From Pseudomonas sp. BGI-2 (GTDB lineage: Bacteria; Pseudomonadota; Gammaproteobacteria; Pseudomonadales; Pseudomonadaceae), in assembly GCF_004310295.1 (NCBI RefSeq), contig NZ_SISB01000028.1, forward strand, positions 1-64,000: a stretch of DNA of 64,000 nt. The letters are read 5' to 3'. A program made the position numbers and the translations under genes. The number at the start of each line of letters is the position of its first letter. The first letter of the stretch is position 1. The notes beneath the pieces were generated by a model. That model had not been told where the DNA came from and made no database searches. It saw only the letters and a program-made list of their open reading frames with translations. Below, piece after piece: positions 17,189 through 26,468 of the stretch.

Positions 17189-17898
17189 GGCGGTCCAACA
17201 GCGGTTTCGGGCTGATCGAATTGTTGATCGCCCTCGCGTTGAGCCTGGTTGTCGTGCTGGGCGTGGCGCAGATTTTCATCGCCGCCAAGAACACCTACGT
17301 CAGCCAGAACACCGCCGCCGCCATGCAGGAAGATGCTCGATTCGTGCTGAGCAAGATGATTCAGGAAATCCGTATGGTCGGCATGTTTGGCTGCCTGGGG
17401 ACGATCACCGACTCAAGCACTGCCGGCGATTTCAACGCCAGCCAGATAACGCCCGTCAGTTGGGATAACGCCAACCTCAAATTGACGCTGGTAACCGCCG
17501 ATGTCGGAGGCAGTGGCGGGGTGCCGGCCTGGACGGTGATTTCCGACTGTAGAAACACGGCGACGGCCTACACTGGCGCGCGAGTACCGGCCTCGGGCTT
17601 TTTGGCGTTTCCAATCCGGCGGCTGATCTACAGCTTCAGCAATAACAAAATCATGATGGGCTCCGGTGCCGGTACGCCGGCCCAGTTCGTACTGGTCGAT
17701 AACGTCAGTGCTTTCAGCGTGAGCTTCGGCCTCGCCAGCTCCGCCACCGATGTAGCCGCTACCAGTTACAGCCCTAATCCGTCCGACCCCGCACGAATTC
17801 GCAGCGTACGCCTGAGCCTGACCCTCACCGACCCTAACAACCGGGTGCGCAATCAAACCTTCAACGTGGTTGCCGCCTTGCGCAACAGGTTGCCATGA
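17185..17898 (+). CDS. pilW: Type IV pilus minor pilin PilW
   Basis: A 237-residue minor pilin of the PilW family. The leader MRRSNSG precedes FGLIELLIALALSLVVVLG with Glu at +5. The helix extension (MQEDARFVLSKMIQEIRMVGMFGC) and the C-terminal strand RIRSVRLSLTLTDP fit PilW. Coupled by ATGA overlaps to pilV and pilX. Confidence 0.88.
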   Translation: MRRSNSGFGLIELLIALALSLVVVLGVAQIFIAAKNTYVSQNTAAAMQEDARFVLSKMIQEIRMVGMFGCLGTITDSSTAGDFNASQITPVSWDNANLKLTLVTADVGGSGGVPAWTVISDCRNTATAYTGARVPASGFLAFPIRRLIYSFSNNKIMMGSGAGTPAQFVLVDNVSAFSVSFGLASSATDVAATSYSPNPSDPARIRSVRLSLTLTDPNNRVRNQTFNVVAALRNRLP

Positions 17899-18371
17899 GG
17901 AAGGCCTCCCTGACTGTTCACACCCAGCGGGGCATGGCGCTGCTGGTCAGCCTGGTGTTCCTGCTGTTGCTGACCTTGATCGGCCTTTCATCGATGCAGA
18001 ACGCCACCCTGCAGGAAAAAATGGCCGGCAGCGTAAGTTTGCGCAACCAGTCGTTCCAGGGCGCCGAAGCGGCTTTGCGTGTGGGAGAAAGCGCGGTGCA
18101 GCTGGACAGCTATTCATTGCCGGTCTGCAGCCAGTGCGCACCACCGGCCGACGCGTCGACGATCACCGCCGCCGGCGCCGGCGCCAGTTCCACCTCCGGG
18201 GTGACCTGGATCGCCTCTGGCAGGGGTTTTTACGGGGTGCAGAACATCGGCACCACGGTCAATGCCGTGAATGTGCCGAGCAACACCTCGGCGACGCTTT
18301 ACCGGGTGACCGCTGTCGGCATCGCGGGCAACTCACGCAGCGTCGTGGAGAGTATTTATGCGAAATACTGA
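17895..18371 (+). CDS. pilX: Type IV pilus minor pilin PilX
   Basis: A 158-residue minor pilin with a PilX N-terminal domain. A 13-residue leader ending TQRG precedes MALLVSLVFLLLLTLIGLSS; position +5 is Val, not Glu, as in the GspK-like tip pseudopilins. The motif SMQNATLQEKMAGSVSLRNQSFQGAEAALR is characteristic. It overlaps pilW by 4 bp and pilY1 by 14 bp. Confidence 0.87.
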   Translation: MRKASLTVHTQRGMALLVSLVFLLLLTLIGLSSMQNATLQEKMAGSVSLRNQSFQGAEAALRVGESAVQLDSYSLPVCSQCAPPADASTITAAGAGASSTSGVTWIASGRGFYGVQNIGTTVNAVNVPSNTSATLYRVTAVGIAGNSRSVVESIYAKY

Positions 18372-21300
18372 AAGGCGTGTTGGCGTGTGGCAGCTGATTT
18401 GCGGCGTGATACTGGGGCTTTACCTGACGGCTCCGACCTACGCCTTCACGCCCTCGGACTCTCCGCTGTTGAGCGCTGCGGCCGTCGCCCCGAACGTCAT
18501 GCTGCTGATCGACGACTCGGGGAGCATGAACAACATCATCTGGGCGCCGGATTTCGATCCGACTGTCAGCCGCGCGCAAATTGCGAACTGCAATTCAGAC
18601 GGCTCATGTTTGAACGGACAGAACCTGGACATGGAAGATAACAATATCGCCTTATCGAGCCTTAAACGCGGCAACTGCTCCAACAACGGCAACTGGTACG
18701 GTTTTTATCGGGGGTTTTTGGGATTGTCATCGATATGCCTGAAACTACCCGACCCTGTGGGTAATGAAAATACGCGTTATACGGCTAACTATCTGTCTTA
18801 TCTGGTGAGCCTGGCCAATGGTTCGAACAGGGATTTCACCACGGGCACCGATGCCATCCCAAACGATTACCGCATGAACGTAGCAAAGGATGTTTCTACG
18901 AATCTGGTCACCAGTAATCGCGAGCTGCGTATCGGGCTTGCGACATTCAACCCGCCCGCGGGCAATAATTCCGGCCCCGGCGGGTTTATCCCTCGCGCTG
19001 TCAGTGATCTATCTGCTGGCGGGAGCATCACCCAGGGTCAGGCGCAAACCAACTTCAACAACCTGATTTCATCGATCAATGGTTTGAGTGCAATCGCCAA
19101 TACCCCGTTGGCGGAAACCTATTACGAGATCTCGCGGTACATGCGCGGCATGGCGCCGTACTACAACTCGACGCCAACCAGTTACACCAGTCCGATTCAG
19201 TATCGCTGTCAGAAAAACTATGGCGTCGTGATCACCGATGGGTTACCGACCTATGATCGGACTTTCCCGACTACCGATCCCCTGGGCGGTACTCGCTTGC
19301 CCAACTGGGATGGTGTGAATAACGATGGCGATAACCTGAGCGGTGATGGCGAAGGCGACACGCTGTATCTGGACGATATCGCCAAGTTTTCCTTCGACAT
19401 CGACATGCGCTCCACAGGTAACGATCTGGCCGGAAAAAGCTGGAATGCGGCGGATTTTCCCAAGCAGAACATGAACACCTACACCGTGGGTTTTACCGCC
19501 GCGAACCAGATGTTGTCGGATGCGGCCGGCTACGGACAGGGCAAGTACTATCAGGCGACCGATAGCGCTGGACTCAACAGTGCGCTGTCCTCGGCGCTAA
19601 GCGACATCACCTCGAAGGCCGGTTCCGGTGGTAGCGGTGTCACCAGCGGCACCACCCTGGCCAGCAACTCAAGTTACTTCCAGACCAGTTACGACCCGAA
19701 GGACTGGCGCGGCACGATCAAATCCTTTGGCTTCACATCGGCGGGCATCGTGAACACCGCCGCAGCGCTGTGGACCACCGACACCACCATCGTTCCCGGT
19801 GCTACAGCGCCGACTTACCAGTCCTGGAACACTTTGACCAACGCCGCCGTCACTTTGGCGTATGCCAGTTTCTCCCCGGCGCAGCAGACCTCACTCAGCC
19901 AAAGCCTGCCCACCGGCATCACCGGCAGCGATCTGGTGGAGTGGAGCAAGGGCACCAACAAAACCGGGCTCAAGGTGCGCAGCGTGCTGCTTGGCGACAT
20001 CATCAACTCGCCCCTCGTACTGGCTTCGCCCACGGATAAAACCGCGTCCGACTTGGTGGGTGACACCACCTACAGCACCTACCTGACCACCAAATCCACC
20101 ACCATGAGTCCCAGCCTGGTGGTGAATGCCAACGACGGGTTCGTGAATGTCATCAACTCGGCCAATGGCGTCCGGCGTTATGCCTACATGCCTTCCAGCG
20201 TGTTGCCATCGCTGCGCTACATCGCCGACCCGACCTACATCAACGGTGTGAGCCACAAGTTTCTGGTCGACGGTCAGGTCGGGGTGTTCGACGCCCAGTT
20301 CAGTGGTGCCTGGAAAACCCTGGCCATTGGCGGAACCGGGGCGGGCGGCAGGACTTTTTATGCATTGCAGTTGTTCGATACGTCAGCGGGTAACGTGTTC
20401 AAGGCACTGTGGGAGATCAGCGCGCCGGCCACGGCCAGTACCGCGAACGTTTTCAATGATCTGGGTAATGCCTATGCACGACCTGAAGTGGCACGCTTGG
20501 CCGACGGTCAATGGGCCGCGTTCATTTCCAACGGTTATGGCAGCAACTCCGGGGTGGCTGCGTTGTACGTGGTAGACATTCGTGACGGCTCGTTGATCAA
20601 GAAAATCGTGGTCGACAGCACCGACACCACCAATGGCCTGTCGTCGGTGAAGCTCAGGGTCAACTCGCAGAATGTGGTGCAGGCCGCCTATGGTGGCGAC
20701 TTGAAAGGGCGGTTATGGAAGTTCGATTTAAGCGCTACCGCGCCCGACACCTGGGGCGTGGCATTTTCCGGCAAGCCGCTGTTTACCACCGCGGGTGGCG
20801 CCACCCAGCCCATTACCGTGCAGCCATTGCTGGCGGACAATTCACTGGGCGGCAAGGAAGTATTTTTCGGCACCGGCAAATTCAACGAGACTGCCGACAA
20901 GACCACCAAGGATTTGCAGGCGTTCTACGCCGTGTGGGATGCGGAAGGCGGAGCCGGTCAGATCACCGTGTCCAGTTTGCAGGCGCAAGCGGTGACCGGT
21001 GTGTTCTCGGGCAGCACCGGGCAATTCATCACCACCAGCCAGAACGACGTGACCTATCCGGCGGAGAAGGGCTGGTACTTGCCACTGGTGTACAACAACG
21101 TGCTCACGGGGGAGCGGGTGATCAATCAGGCCAATCTGGTGCTGGGGCGGATCGTCTTTACCACGGCGAGTGTGGACACCACCGACCCGTGTGCCAGCTT
21201 CGGTACCGGCAAACTGGTCGAACTGGATGCGTTCAGCGGTAAGATGCTCAACTACGCGGTGCTCGACACCAACAACGATGGGACGGTCGACAGCACTGAC

Positions 21301-21465
21301 ACGGTGTCCAGCGGAGTGATTTTCACCGGTGGCATCCCGACCCTGAACGCCATCGTCAACGGCGCGAGCCGCAAGATCGTAAACGATTCCAGTGGCGGCA
21401 TCAGCACCCTGGTGGAAAAATCCGGCGGCGGCAGCCGTCGCATCATGTGGCGACAAATACAGTAA
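18358..21465 (+). CDS. pilY1: Type IV pilus tip adhesin/assembly protein PilY1
   Basis: A 1035-residue secreted protein at the pilus tip, involved in adhesion, mechanosensing and control of retraction. A signal peptide ends near residue 29 (APTYAF). A von Willebrand A-like N-terminal region has the MIDAS string LLIDDSGSMNN (Asp52, Ser54, Ser56). The C-terminal part is the beta-propeller PilY domain, with a calcium loop DTNNDGTVDSTD at 970-981. It is shorter than PAO1 PilY1 (about 1160 residues from memory), and the difference lies in the variable N-terminal half. It overlaps pilX by 14 bp. Confidence 0.9.
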   Translation: MRNTERRVGVWQLICGVILGLYLTAPTYAFTPSDSPLLSAAAVAPNVMLLIDDSGSMNNIIWAPDFDPTVSRAQIANCNSDGSCLNGQNLDMEDNNIALSSLKRGNCSNNGNWYGFYRGFLGLSSICLKLPDPVGNENTRYTANYLSYLVSLANGSNRDFTTGTDAIPNDYRMNVAKDVSTNLVTSNRELRIGLATFNPPAGNNSGPGGFIPRAVSDLSAGGSITQGQAQTNFNNLISSINGLSAIANTPLAETYYEISRYMRGMAPYYNSTPTSYTSPIQYRCQKNYGVVITDGLPTYDRTFPTTDPLGGTRLPNWDGVNNDGDNLSGDGEGDTLYLDDIAKFSFDIDMRSTGNDLAGKSWNAADFPKQNMNTYTVGFTAANQMLSDAAGYGQGKYYQATDSAGLNSALSSALSDITSKAGSGGSGVTSGTTLASNSSYFQTSYDPKDWRGTIKSFGFTSAGIVNTAAALWTTDTTIVPGATAPTYQSWNTLTNAAVTLAYASFSPAQQTSLSQSLPTGITGSDLVEWSKGTNKTGLKVRSVLLGDIINSPLVLASPTDKTASDLVGDTTYSTYLTTKSTTMSPSLVVNANDGFVNVINSANGVRRYAYMPSSVLPSLRYIADPTYINGVSHKFLVDGQVGVFDAQFSGAWKTLAIGGTGAGGRTFYALQLFDTSAGNVFKALWEISAPATASTANVFNDLGNAYARPEVARLADGQWAAFISNGYGSNSGVAALYVVDIRDGSLIKKIVVDSTDTTNGLSSVKLRVNSQNVVQAAYGGDLKGRLWKFDLSATAPDTWGVAFSGKPLFTTAGGATQPITVQPLLADNSLGGKEVFFGTGKFNETADKTTKDLQAFYAVWDAEGGAGQITVSSLQAQAVTGVFSGSTGQFITTSQNDVTYPAEKGWYLPLVYNNVLTGERVINQANLVLGRIVFTTASVDTTDPCASFGTGKLVELDAFSGKMLNYAVLDTNNDGTVDSTDTVSSGVIFTGGIPTLNAIVNGASRKIVNDSSGGISTLVEKSGGGSRRIMWRQIQ

Positions 21466-21479
21466 GTGAGAGTTAAGGA

Positions 21480-21881
21480 ATGCACAGATCCAACCGAGGT
21501 TTCACCCTGATCGAAATCATGATCGTGATTGCGATCATCGGGATCGTCATGACTATTGCCGCCCCGAGCCTCACCGAGTATGTGAAAAAGGGCCGCCGCA
21601 CCGAAGTGGCCGGGCTGCTTTCCGAACAGGCGCAGATCCTTGAGCGGTTCTACTCGAAGAACAATGTCTATACCGCTACCACCGGACTGAGCGCCGGCAA
21701 TGACTTTTACACCATCACCCCGACCCTGACCGACCAGACCTTCCTGCTGACGGCCGCGCGCAAGACCGGCGCAGCGATGGCGACCGACAAGTGCGGGGAT
21801 TTCACCCTCACCAACACCGGCGTCAGAAGCATGGTCAATGCGACGTCCGGGCTTGCCACTAAAGATTGCTGGGGTCGCTGA
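21480..21881 (+). CDS. pilE: Type IV pilus minor pilin PilE
   Basis: A 133-residue minor pilin. The leader MHRSNRG precedes FTLIEIMIVIAIIGIVMTIA with Glu at +5. The helix continues to LSEQAQILERFYSKNNVYTA, and two Cys residues (CGDFTL...KDCWG) bound the C-terminal loop. It starts 14 bp after pilY1; no pilY2-like frame lies between them, unlike PAO1. It ends the minor pilin operon. Confidence 0.9.
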   Translation: MHRSNRGFTLIEIMIVIAIIGIVMTIAAPSLTEYVKKGRRTEVAGLLSEQAQILERFYSKNNVYTATTGLSAGNDFYTITPTLTDQTFLLTAARKTGAAMATDKCGDFTLTNTGVRSMVNATSGLATKDCWGR

Positions 21882-21938
21882 GTTCCTTTTTCGGGCGCCT
21901 TTTTGCGCCCTCTGTCTATTTATCGGTTGGATCAGAAC

Positions 21939-23039
21939 ATGAGCAGGCAACAGCAAGTGGTGATTGTCGGCGGCGGCGTGATTGGGCTGCTGACGGCATT
22001 CAATCTCGCGTCCGAAGTGCAAAGTGTTGTGTTGCTGGATCGCTCGAGCGTCGGTCAGGAATCGTCATGGGCCGGTGGCGGGATTGTTTCGCCGCTCTAT
22101 CCGTGGCGCTACAGCCCGGCAGTCACCGCGCTGGCGCATTGGTCCCAGGATTTTTATCCACAGCTTGGTGAGCGACTGTTCGCCGCGACCGGGGTTGATC
22201 CTGAAGTGCACACCACCGGCCTGTATTGGCTGGATCTGGATGACGAGGCCGAGGCGCTGGCCTGGGCCGAACGGGAACACCGTCCACTGCGGGCTGTGGA
22301 TATCTCGGCGGCACACGACGCCGTCCCCGTGCTGGGTGCCGGGTTTTCTCGGGCGATCTACATGGCCGACGTGGCTAACGTGCGCAATCCGCGGCTGGTG
22401 AAGTCCCTCAAGGCTGCGTTGCTGGCGCTGCCGAACGTGACGATTCATGAGCAGTGCGAAGTCAGCGGGTTCATTCGTGAAGGCGATACGGTCGTCGGCG
22501 TGCAGACCCCGGCGGGCCCCGTTCACGCTGATCAGGTAGTCCTGACGGCTGGCGCCTGGAGTGGTGACTTGCTGAAGAGTCTGGATCTGGAACTGCCGGT
22601 TGAGCCGGTCAAAGGGCAGATGATTTTGTACAAGTGCGCGGCGGACTTCCTGCCGAGTATGGTGCTTGCCAAGGGACGCTATGCGATTCCCCGGCGCGAC
22701 GGGCACATTCTGATTGGCAGCACGCTGGAGCATGAAGGCTACGACAAGACGCCCACTGACTCGGCGCTGGAGAGCTTGAAGGCGTCGGCAGTTGAGCTGA
22801 TTCCTGCGCTGGCGGATGCCGAAGTGGTGGGGCATTGGGCTGGATTACGCCCGGGTTCGCCGGAGGGGATTCCCTATATTGGCAAAGTGCCGGGGTTCGA
22901 CGGGCTATGGCTCAATTGCGGGCATTACCGTAATGGGCTGGTGCTGGCGCCGGCGTCGTGTCAGTTGTTTGTGGATGTGATGCTGGGGCGGGCGCCGATT
23001 ATTGATCCTGCGCCGTATGCTCCGACCGGGCGGATCTGA
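21939..23039 (+). CDS. thiO: FAD-dependent glycine/D-amino-acid oxidase ThiO
   Basis: A 366-residue DAO-family flavoprotein. The N-terminal Rossmann motif VVIVGGGVIGLLTAFNLA binds FAD. GGIVSPLYPW and the C-terminal HWAGLRPGSPEGIPYIGKV and NCGHYRNGLVLAP match glycine oxidase ThiO, which makes iminoglycine for the thiamine thiazole ring. No thi genes are adjacent, so a general D-amino-acid dehydrogenase role is possible. ATG 21939 (MSRQQQVVIVGG) is preferred over an upstream in-frame codon at 21903. Confidence 0.88.
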   Translation: MSRQQQVVIVGGGVIGLLTAFNLASEVQSVVLLDRSSVGQESSWAGGGIVSPLYPWRYSPAVTALAHWSQDFYPQLGERLFAATGVDPEVHTTGLYWLDLDDEAEALAWAEREHRPLRAVDISAAHDAVPVLGAGFSRAIYMADVANVRNPRLVKSLKAALLALPNVTIHEQCEVSGFIREGDTVVGVQTPAGPVHADQVVLTAGAWSGDLLKSLDLELPVEPVKGQMILYKCAADFLPSMVLAKGRYAIPRRDGHILIGSTLEHEGYDKTPTDSALESLKASAVELIPALADAEVVGHWAGLRPGSPEGIPYIGKVPGFDGLWLNCGHYRNGLVLAPASCQLFVDVMLGRAPIIDPAPYAPTGRI

Positions 23040-23068
23040 CAGCACGATTTTTATCGCCTGCCAGATCG

Positions 23069-23122
23069 CCTTCGCGGGCAAGTCGGAGCGAGCGGTGCGG
23101 CGATCCGACTTGCCCGCGAAGG
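23069..23122. repeat. Compact REP palindrome
   Basis: CCTTCGCGGGCAAGTCGGA and TCCGACTTGCCCGCGAAGG are perfect 19-bp inverse complements separated by 16 bp (GCGAGCGGTGCGGCGA). It lies between the convergent thiO and pilR. Confidence 0.88.
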
Positions 23123-23127
23123 GGCCC

Positions 23128-24474
23128 TCAATCCAACCCCAATTTCTTCAGTCGATAACGCATCGACCTGAACGACAAATTCAACCGCTGAGCCGCCGCC
23201 GTGCGGTTCCATCGGGTTTCCTCCAGCGCCTGGAGGATTAGTTTGCGTTCGACGTTTTCCAGATAGTCTTCCAGATTGTCGATCTGTGTCAGGTCCGCCA
23301 CGCCGTTCTCTACCGTGCAGTTACTTTCGGCCAGCCGCAGGTCGCTGGCTTCGATCTGTTTGTTCTCGCACAGGGTGTAGGCCCGTTCCAGCACGTTCTC
23401 CAGTTCCCGCACGTTGCCCGGAAAGCGGTAGCTTTTGAGCGTATCAAGGGCGAGTGGGTGGAGTTTTGCGGCGGGTTGTCCGCTACCGGCTGCCAGACGC
23501 TTGAGTACATGACTGGCCAGCGGTTCGATGTCGTCGCGCCGCTCGCGCAAAGGGGGAACGCGTAGCTCGATCACGTTCAACCGGTAGTACAAATCCTGAC
23601 GAAAGCGTTCGGCGGTGACTTCGGCGTCGAGGTCTTTGTGGGTGGCGCAAAGGATGCGGACGTCGACCACCATTTCTTGCTGCCCGCCGACGCTGCGAAC
23701 GGCTTTTTCCTGAATGGCCCGGAGCAGTTTGACCTGCATCGCCAAGGGTAAATCGGCCACTTCGTCGAGAAACAATGTGCCGCCATGGGCGGCCTGGAAC
23801 AGCCCGGGTTTGTCTTCGATGGCGCCGCTGAAACTGCCTTTGCGATGACCGAAGAACTCGCTTTCCATCAACTCCGACGGAATCGCCCCGCAGTTGACCG
23901 GCACGAACGACTGATTGGCCCGCGGGCCCTGCTCGTGAATCAGCCGGGCGACCAATTCCTTGCCGCTACCGGATTCGCCGCTGATGTACACCGGGGCCTG
24001 GCTGCGAGCGAGTTTGTCGATTTGTTTGCGCAGGTTGCGCATGGGCAGTGAGTCGCCCAGCAACCGGCGATCAATGGCGGTACTGGCGCCGCCCGGTGCC
24101 GGCAAGCGCAGGGCGCTGGTGACCAGTTCGCGCAGGCGTGTCAGGTCGACCGGTTTGGTCAGGAAGTCGAAGGCGCCTGCCTTGAGGGCGTTGATGGCCG
24201 TTTCGAGGTTGCCGTAAGCGGTGATCATCGCCACCGGCACTTGTGGGTAACGCTGCTGGATGTACTGCACCAGCTCAAGGCCGGTGCCGTCGGGCAGGCG
24301 CATGTCGGTCAGGCACAGGTCGAATGTCTCCCGCGTCAACAAGGCCTGGGCTTCGCCGAGGTTGCGGGCACTGAAGGTATCGAGTTTCATCCGTCCCAGG
24401 GTGATTTCCAGGAGTTCGCGGATATCCGGTTCGTCGTCGACGATCAGGACTTTGGGCCGTAGGCTCGTGTTCAA
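23128..24474 (-). CDS. pilR: Type IV pilus response regulator PilR (sigma-54 activator)
   Basis: A 448-residue NtrC-family regulator that activates pilA with RpoN. The receiver domain begins KVLIVDDEPDIRELLEITL and has LCLTDMRLPDGTG with the phospho-acceptor Asp. The AAA+ domain has Walker A GESGSGKE and Walker B GTLFLDEVADLP; the GAFTGA loop reads GSFSGA. The C-terminal Fis-like helix-turn-helix is EETRWNRTAAAQRLNLSFRS. I choose TTG at 24474, overlapping the pilS stop (TTGA), because it gives the family length and follows GGAAACAAAG; an upstream ATG at 24564 would add 30 unlikely residues. Confidence 0.92.
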   Translation of the reverse strand: MNTSLRPKVLIVDDEPDIRELLEITLGRMKLDTFSARNLGEAQALLTRETFDLCLTDMRLPDGTGLELVQYIQQRYPQVPVAMITAYGNLETAINALKAGAFDFLTKPVDLTRLRELVTSALRLPAPGGASTAIDRRLLGDSLPMRNLRKQIDKLARSQAPVYISGESGSGKELVARLIHEQGPRANQSFVPVNCGAIPSELMESEFFGHRKGSFSGAIEDKPGLFQAAHGGTLFLDEVADLPLAMQVKLLRAIQEKAVRSVGGQQEMVVDVRILCATHKDLDAEVTAERFRQDLYYRLNVIELRVPPLRERRDDIEPLASHVLKRLAAGSGQPAAKLHPLALDTLKSYRFPGNVRELENVLERAYTLCENKQIEASDLRLAESNCTVENGVADLTQIDNLEDYLENVERKLILQALEETRWNRTAAAQRLNLSFRSMRYRLKKLGLD

Positions 24475-26081
24475 CTTTGTTTCCGTCCGTGAGCAAAAGT
24501 GATGCGAAAGCAGGCGCCGCCTTGGCGTGGTTTGAAGTCTAGGCGGGCCTGGTTGCTTTCGCACAGCTCACGGGACAGATAAAGCCCCAGGCCTGTGCCC
24601 TGGCTACAGGTGGTGAAGAAGGGTTCGAATAGATGCGTCTGTTGGTCAAGCGCCACGCCGGGGCCGTTGTCCAGGACTTCGAGCGTCGGCAACAGGCTGT
24701 CGGGGTCGACAAACAACTCGAGCCAGACCTGCGCCAAGTCGTGATTCAGGGCGCTATGGCGCCAGGCATTGCGCAGCAGGTTGTCGAGAATCTGGGTCAG
24801 CTGATTCGGATCCATCAGGGTTTTGAAGTCGCCCAAGCCGATGCGCAGGTGAATCAGTTGGCGCTCGGTTGCCCCTTCACGGGCTTCGGCGACGAAGTGC
24901 TCCAGCCACGGCTTCAGATCGAGCCTTTGCGGCACGGTTTGCTGACGGCGGGACAGTTGCAGGACGTTTTCGATAACCCGATTCATTCGCTGAGAGTGGT
25001 CTTGGATAATCTGGGTCAGACGCCGATCCGCGCCGTTCAGTTCCTCGGATTCCTGTAATAGCTGCGCGGCATGACTAATGGCGCCCAGTGGATTGCGGAT
25101 TTCATGGGCGATACCGGCCGTCAGGCGACCGAGTGCGGCGAGTTTCAGTTGCTGCGCTTGTTGAGCGATCTGGGCCAGGTCTTCGAGAAACACCAGGGTC
25201 TGATGATTCGGGCTTTGGTCCAGCGCAATGAAGCTGGGTTGCAGTTCCAGGCCACTGCTGGCGATTTTCAGGCTTTGCGGGCGCAACGACGGATTGTTGA
25301 ACCACAGTTGAAGGCGTTCGACCAATGTCGGCGAATAATCGTCGATCAACCGACCGTCGAGGTTTTTCTGCCCCAGCAAAATCAAGGCGCTGTGGTTGGC
25401 CAGTTGCACCCGCCGCTGATCGTCCAACACCAGAATGCCCGTGCGCATGCGATGCAGGATCAACGCGTTGAGCGCTTCCAGGCCAACCACTTCACTGGCC
25501 CGCAGTTCGGCTAGGCTTTCGCTGTCTTCCAGGCGCCTGATCAGCCCTTGCACCAGTAACGCCGCGGCAAAACACAGCGCGCCGAGGGTGCCGACTTGCA
25601 GGTATTCGCTGGGACTGATCGGGTGACTGAAGCTCAGGAGAAAACTGAAGCCGACGATACCAAGGGCGGCGACTGCCGCTATCAGCAGGCCGATACGCCC
25701 GCGCAATAAGGTATTAGTGATGGCCACCGACACGATCAGCAGGTTGCCGATGGCGCTGGCCAATCCGCCAGCGGCGTAGAACAGGCCGCACAGCAGCAGG
25801 ACGTCGATCAATGCTAGGCTGAAAAGCTGTGCCGGCCGTCGGGTGTTCTCCCAAAAGACCACCAGCAAGAGATTCAGCACCAGGTACAACCAACTGCCGC
25901 TGCGCAGCAGGTCGTCCTTGGCGAAGGCCAGCAACTGATTGTCCATGTTGCTGGAAATCAACAGCACCAGGGTGATGCCGACGCTCAAACGGTAGAGATG
26001 ATAAAGGCGCAGCAGACGCAGGGCCTGTTTGCCGCCGGGACTGGACGTCTCAGCGATCACTTGAGCCTGGGCCTTGCTCAA
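24471..26081 (-). CDS. pilS: Type IV pilus sensor histidine kinase PilS
   Basis: A 536-residue inner-membrane kinase that senses pilin level and phosphorylates PilR. About six N-terminal membrane segments span residues 27-185. A PAS-like region follows, then the H box GIAHEIRNPLGAISHAAQLL, N box NLLRNAWRHS, and ATP-lid motifs VLDNGPGV and GTGLGLYLSRELC. Its 5' end overlaps the PP0621-type gene by 32 bp and its stop overlaps the pilR start. Confidence 0.94.
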   Translation of the reverse strand: MSKAQAQVIAETSSPGGKQALRLLRLYHLYRLSVGITLVLLISSNMDNQLLAFAKDDLLRSGSWLYLVLNLLLVVFWENTRRPAQLFSLALIDVLLLCGLFYAAGGLASAIGNLLIVSVAITNTLLRGRIGLLIAAVAALGIVGFSFLLSFSHPISPSEYLQVGTLGALCFAAALLVQGLIRRLEDSESLAELRASEVVGLEALNALILHRMRTGILVLDDQRRVQLANHSALILLGQKNLDGRLIDDYSPTLVERLQLWFNNPSLRPQSLKIASSGLELQPSFIALDQSPNHQTLVFLEDLAQIAQQAQQLKLAALGRLTAGIAHEIRNPLGAISHAAQLLQESEELNGADRRLTQIIQDHSQRMNRVIENVLQLSRRQQTVPQRLDLKPWLEHFVAEAREGATERQLIHLRIGLGDFKTLMDPNQLTQILDNLLRNAWRHSALNHDLAQVWLELFVDPDSLLPTLEVLDNGPGVALDQQTHLFEPFFTTCSQGTGLGLYLSRELCESNQARLDFKPRQGGACFRITFAHGRKQS

Positions 26082-26283
26082 GGTGAGCCTGGCTGCAATA
26101 CCACTGTTGTTGAAGGCTCAGCGCGCGGTCGCGGGGCAGGTGAACGCCGCAATGAGCGCAGCGGACCATGGGCGCCGCATCCAGCTCGGCGGAGGATTTT
26201 GGAGCGGAAGTCGAAGCCTTGTACTTGCGCCAGAACCATACCGCAGCGGCAATCAGGGCAATCCAGAACAATAAACGAAGCAT
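26050..26283 (-). CDS. PP0621 family small membrane protein
   Basis: A 77-residue protein with one N-terminal membrane helix (LLFWIALIAAAVWFW). A C-terminal zinc-binding-like motif reads MVRCAHCGVHLPRDRAL and WYCSQAH. This is the PP0621 family, of unknown function, regularly found upstream of pilS in pseudomonads. The frames overlap by 32 bp, so the two are probably co-expressed. Confidence 0.85.
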   Translation of the reverse strand: MLRLLFWIALIAAAVWFWRKYKASTSAPKSSAELDAAPMVRCAHCGVHLPRDRALSLQQQWYCSQAHLEQGPGSSDR

Positions 26284-26365
26284 GGCGAGCGGCTTTATCA
26301 GCTAATGATCAGGCAGTTTAGCCAAGGACATGACCCGCGCACAGCGTTATAGCGCTGCGTAACCT

Positions 26366-26455
26366 TGTAGGAGCGAGGCTCGCCCGCGAAGAACGATTAC
26401 GCGGTGATTCAGGAACACCGCATTGGCTTCTTCGCGGGCAAGCCTCGCTCCTACA
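26366..26455. repeat. REP/BIME palindrome
   Basis: TGTAGGAGCGAGGCTCGCCC... and ...GGGCAAGCCTCGCTCCTACA are inverse complements, with inner arms GCGAAGAA / TTCTTCGC. It lies between the PP0621-type gene and bamD. Confidence 0.88.
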
Positions 26456-26468
26456 GAGTCTCCGTTTA

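Noticed and set aside
21893..21910. Hairpin GGGCGC-CTTTTT-GCGCCC between pilE and thiO as a terminator
   Set aside because: The stem is only 6 bp and no T run follows on either strand; it was not counted as a terminator.
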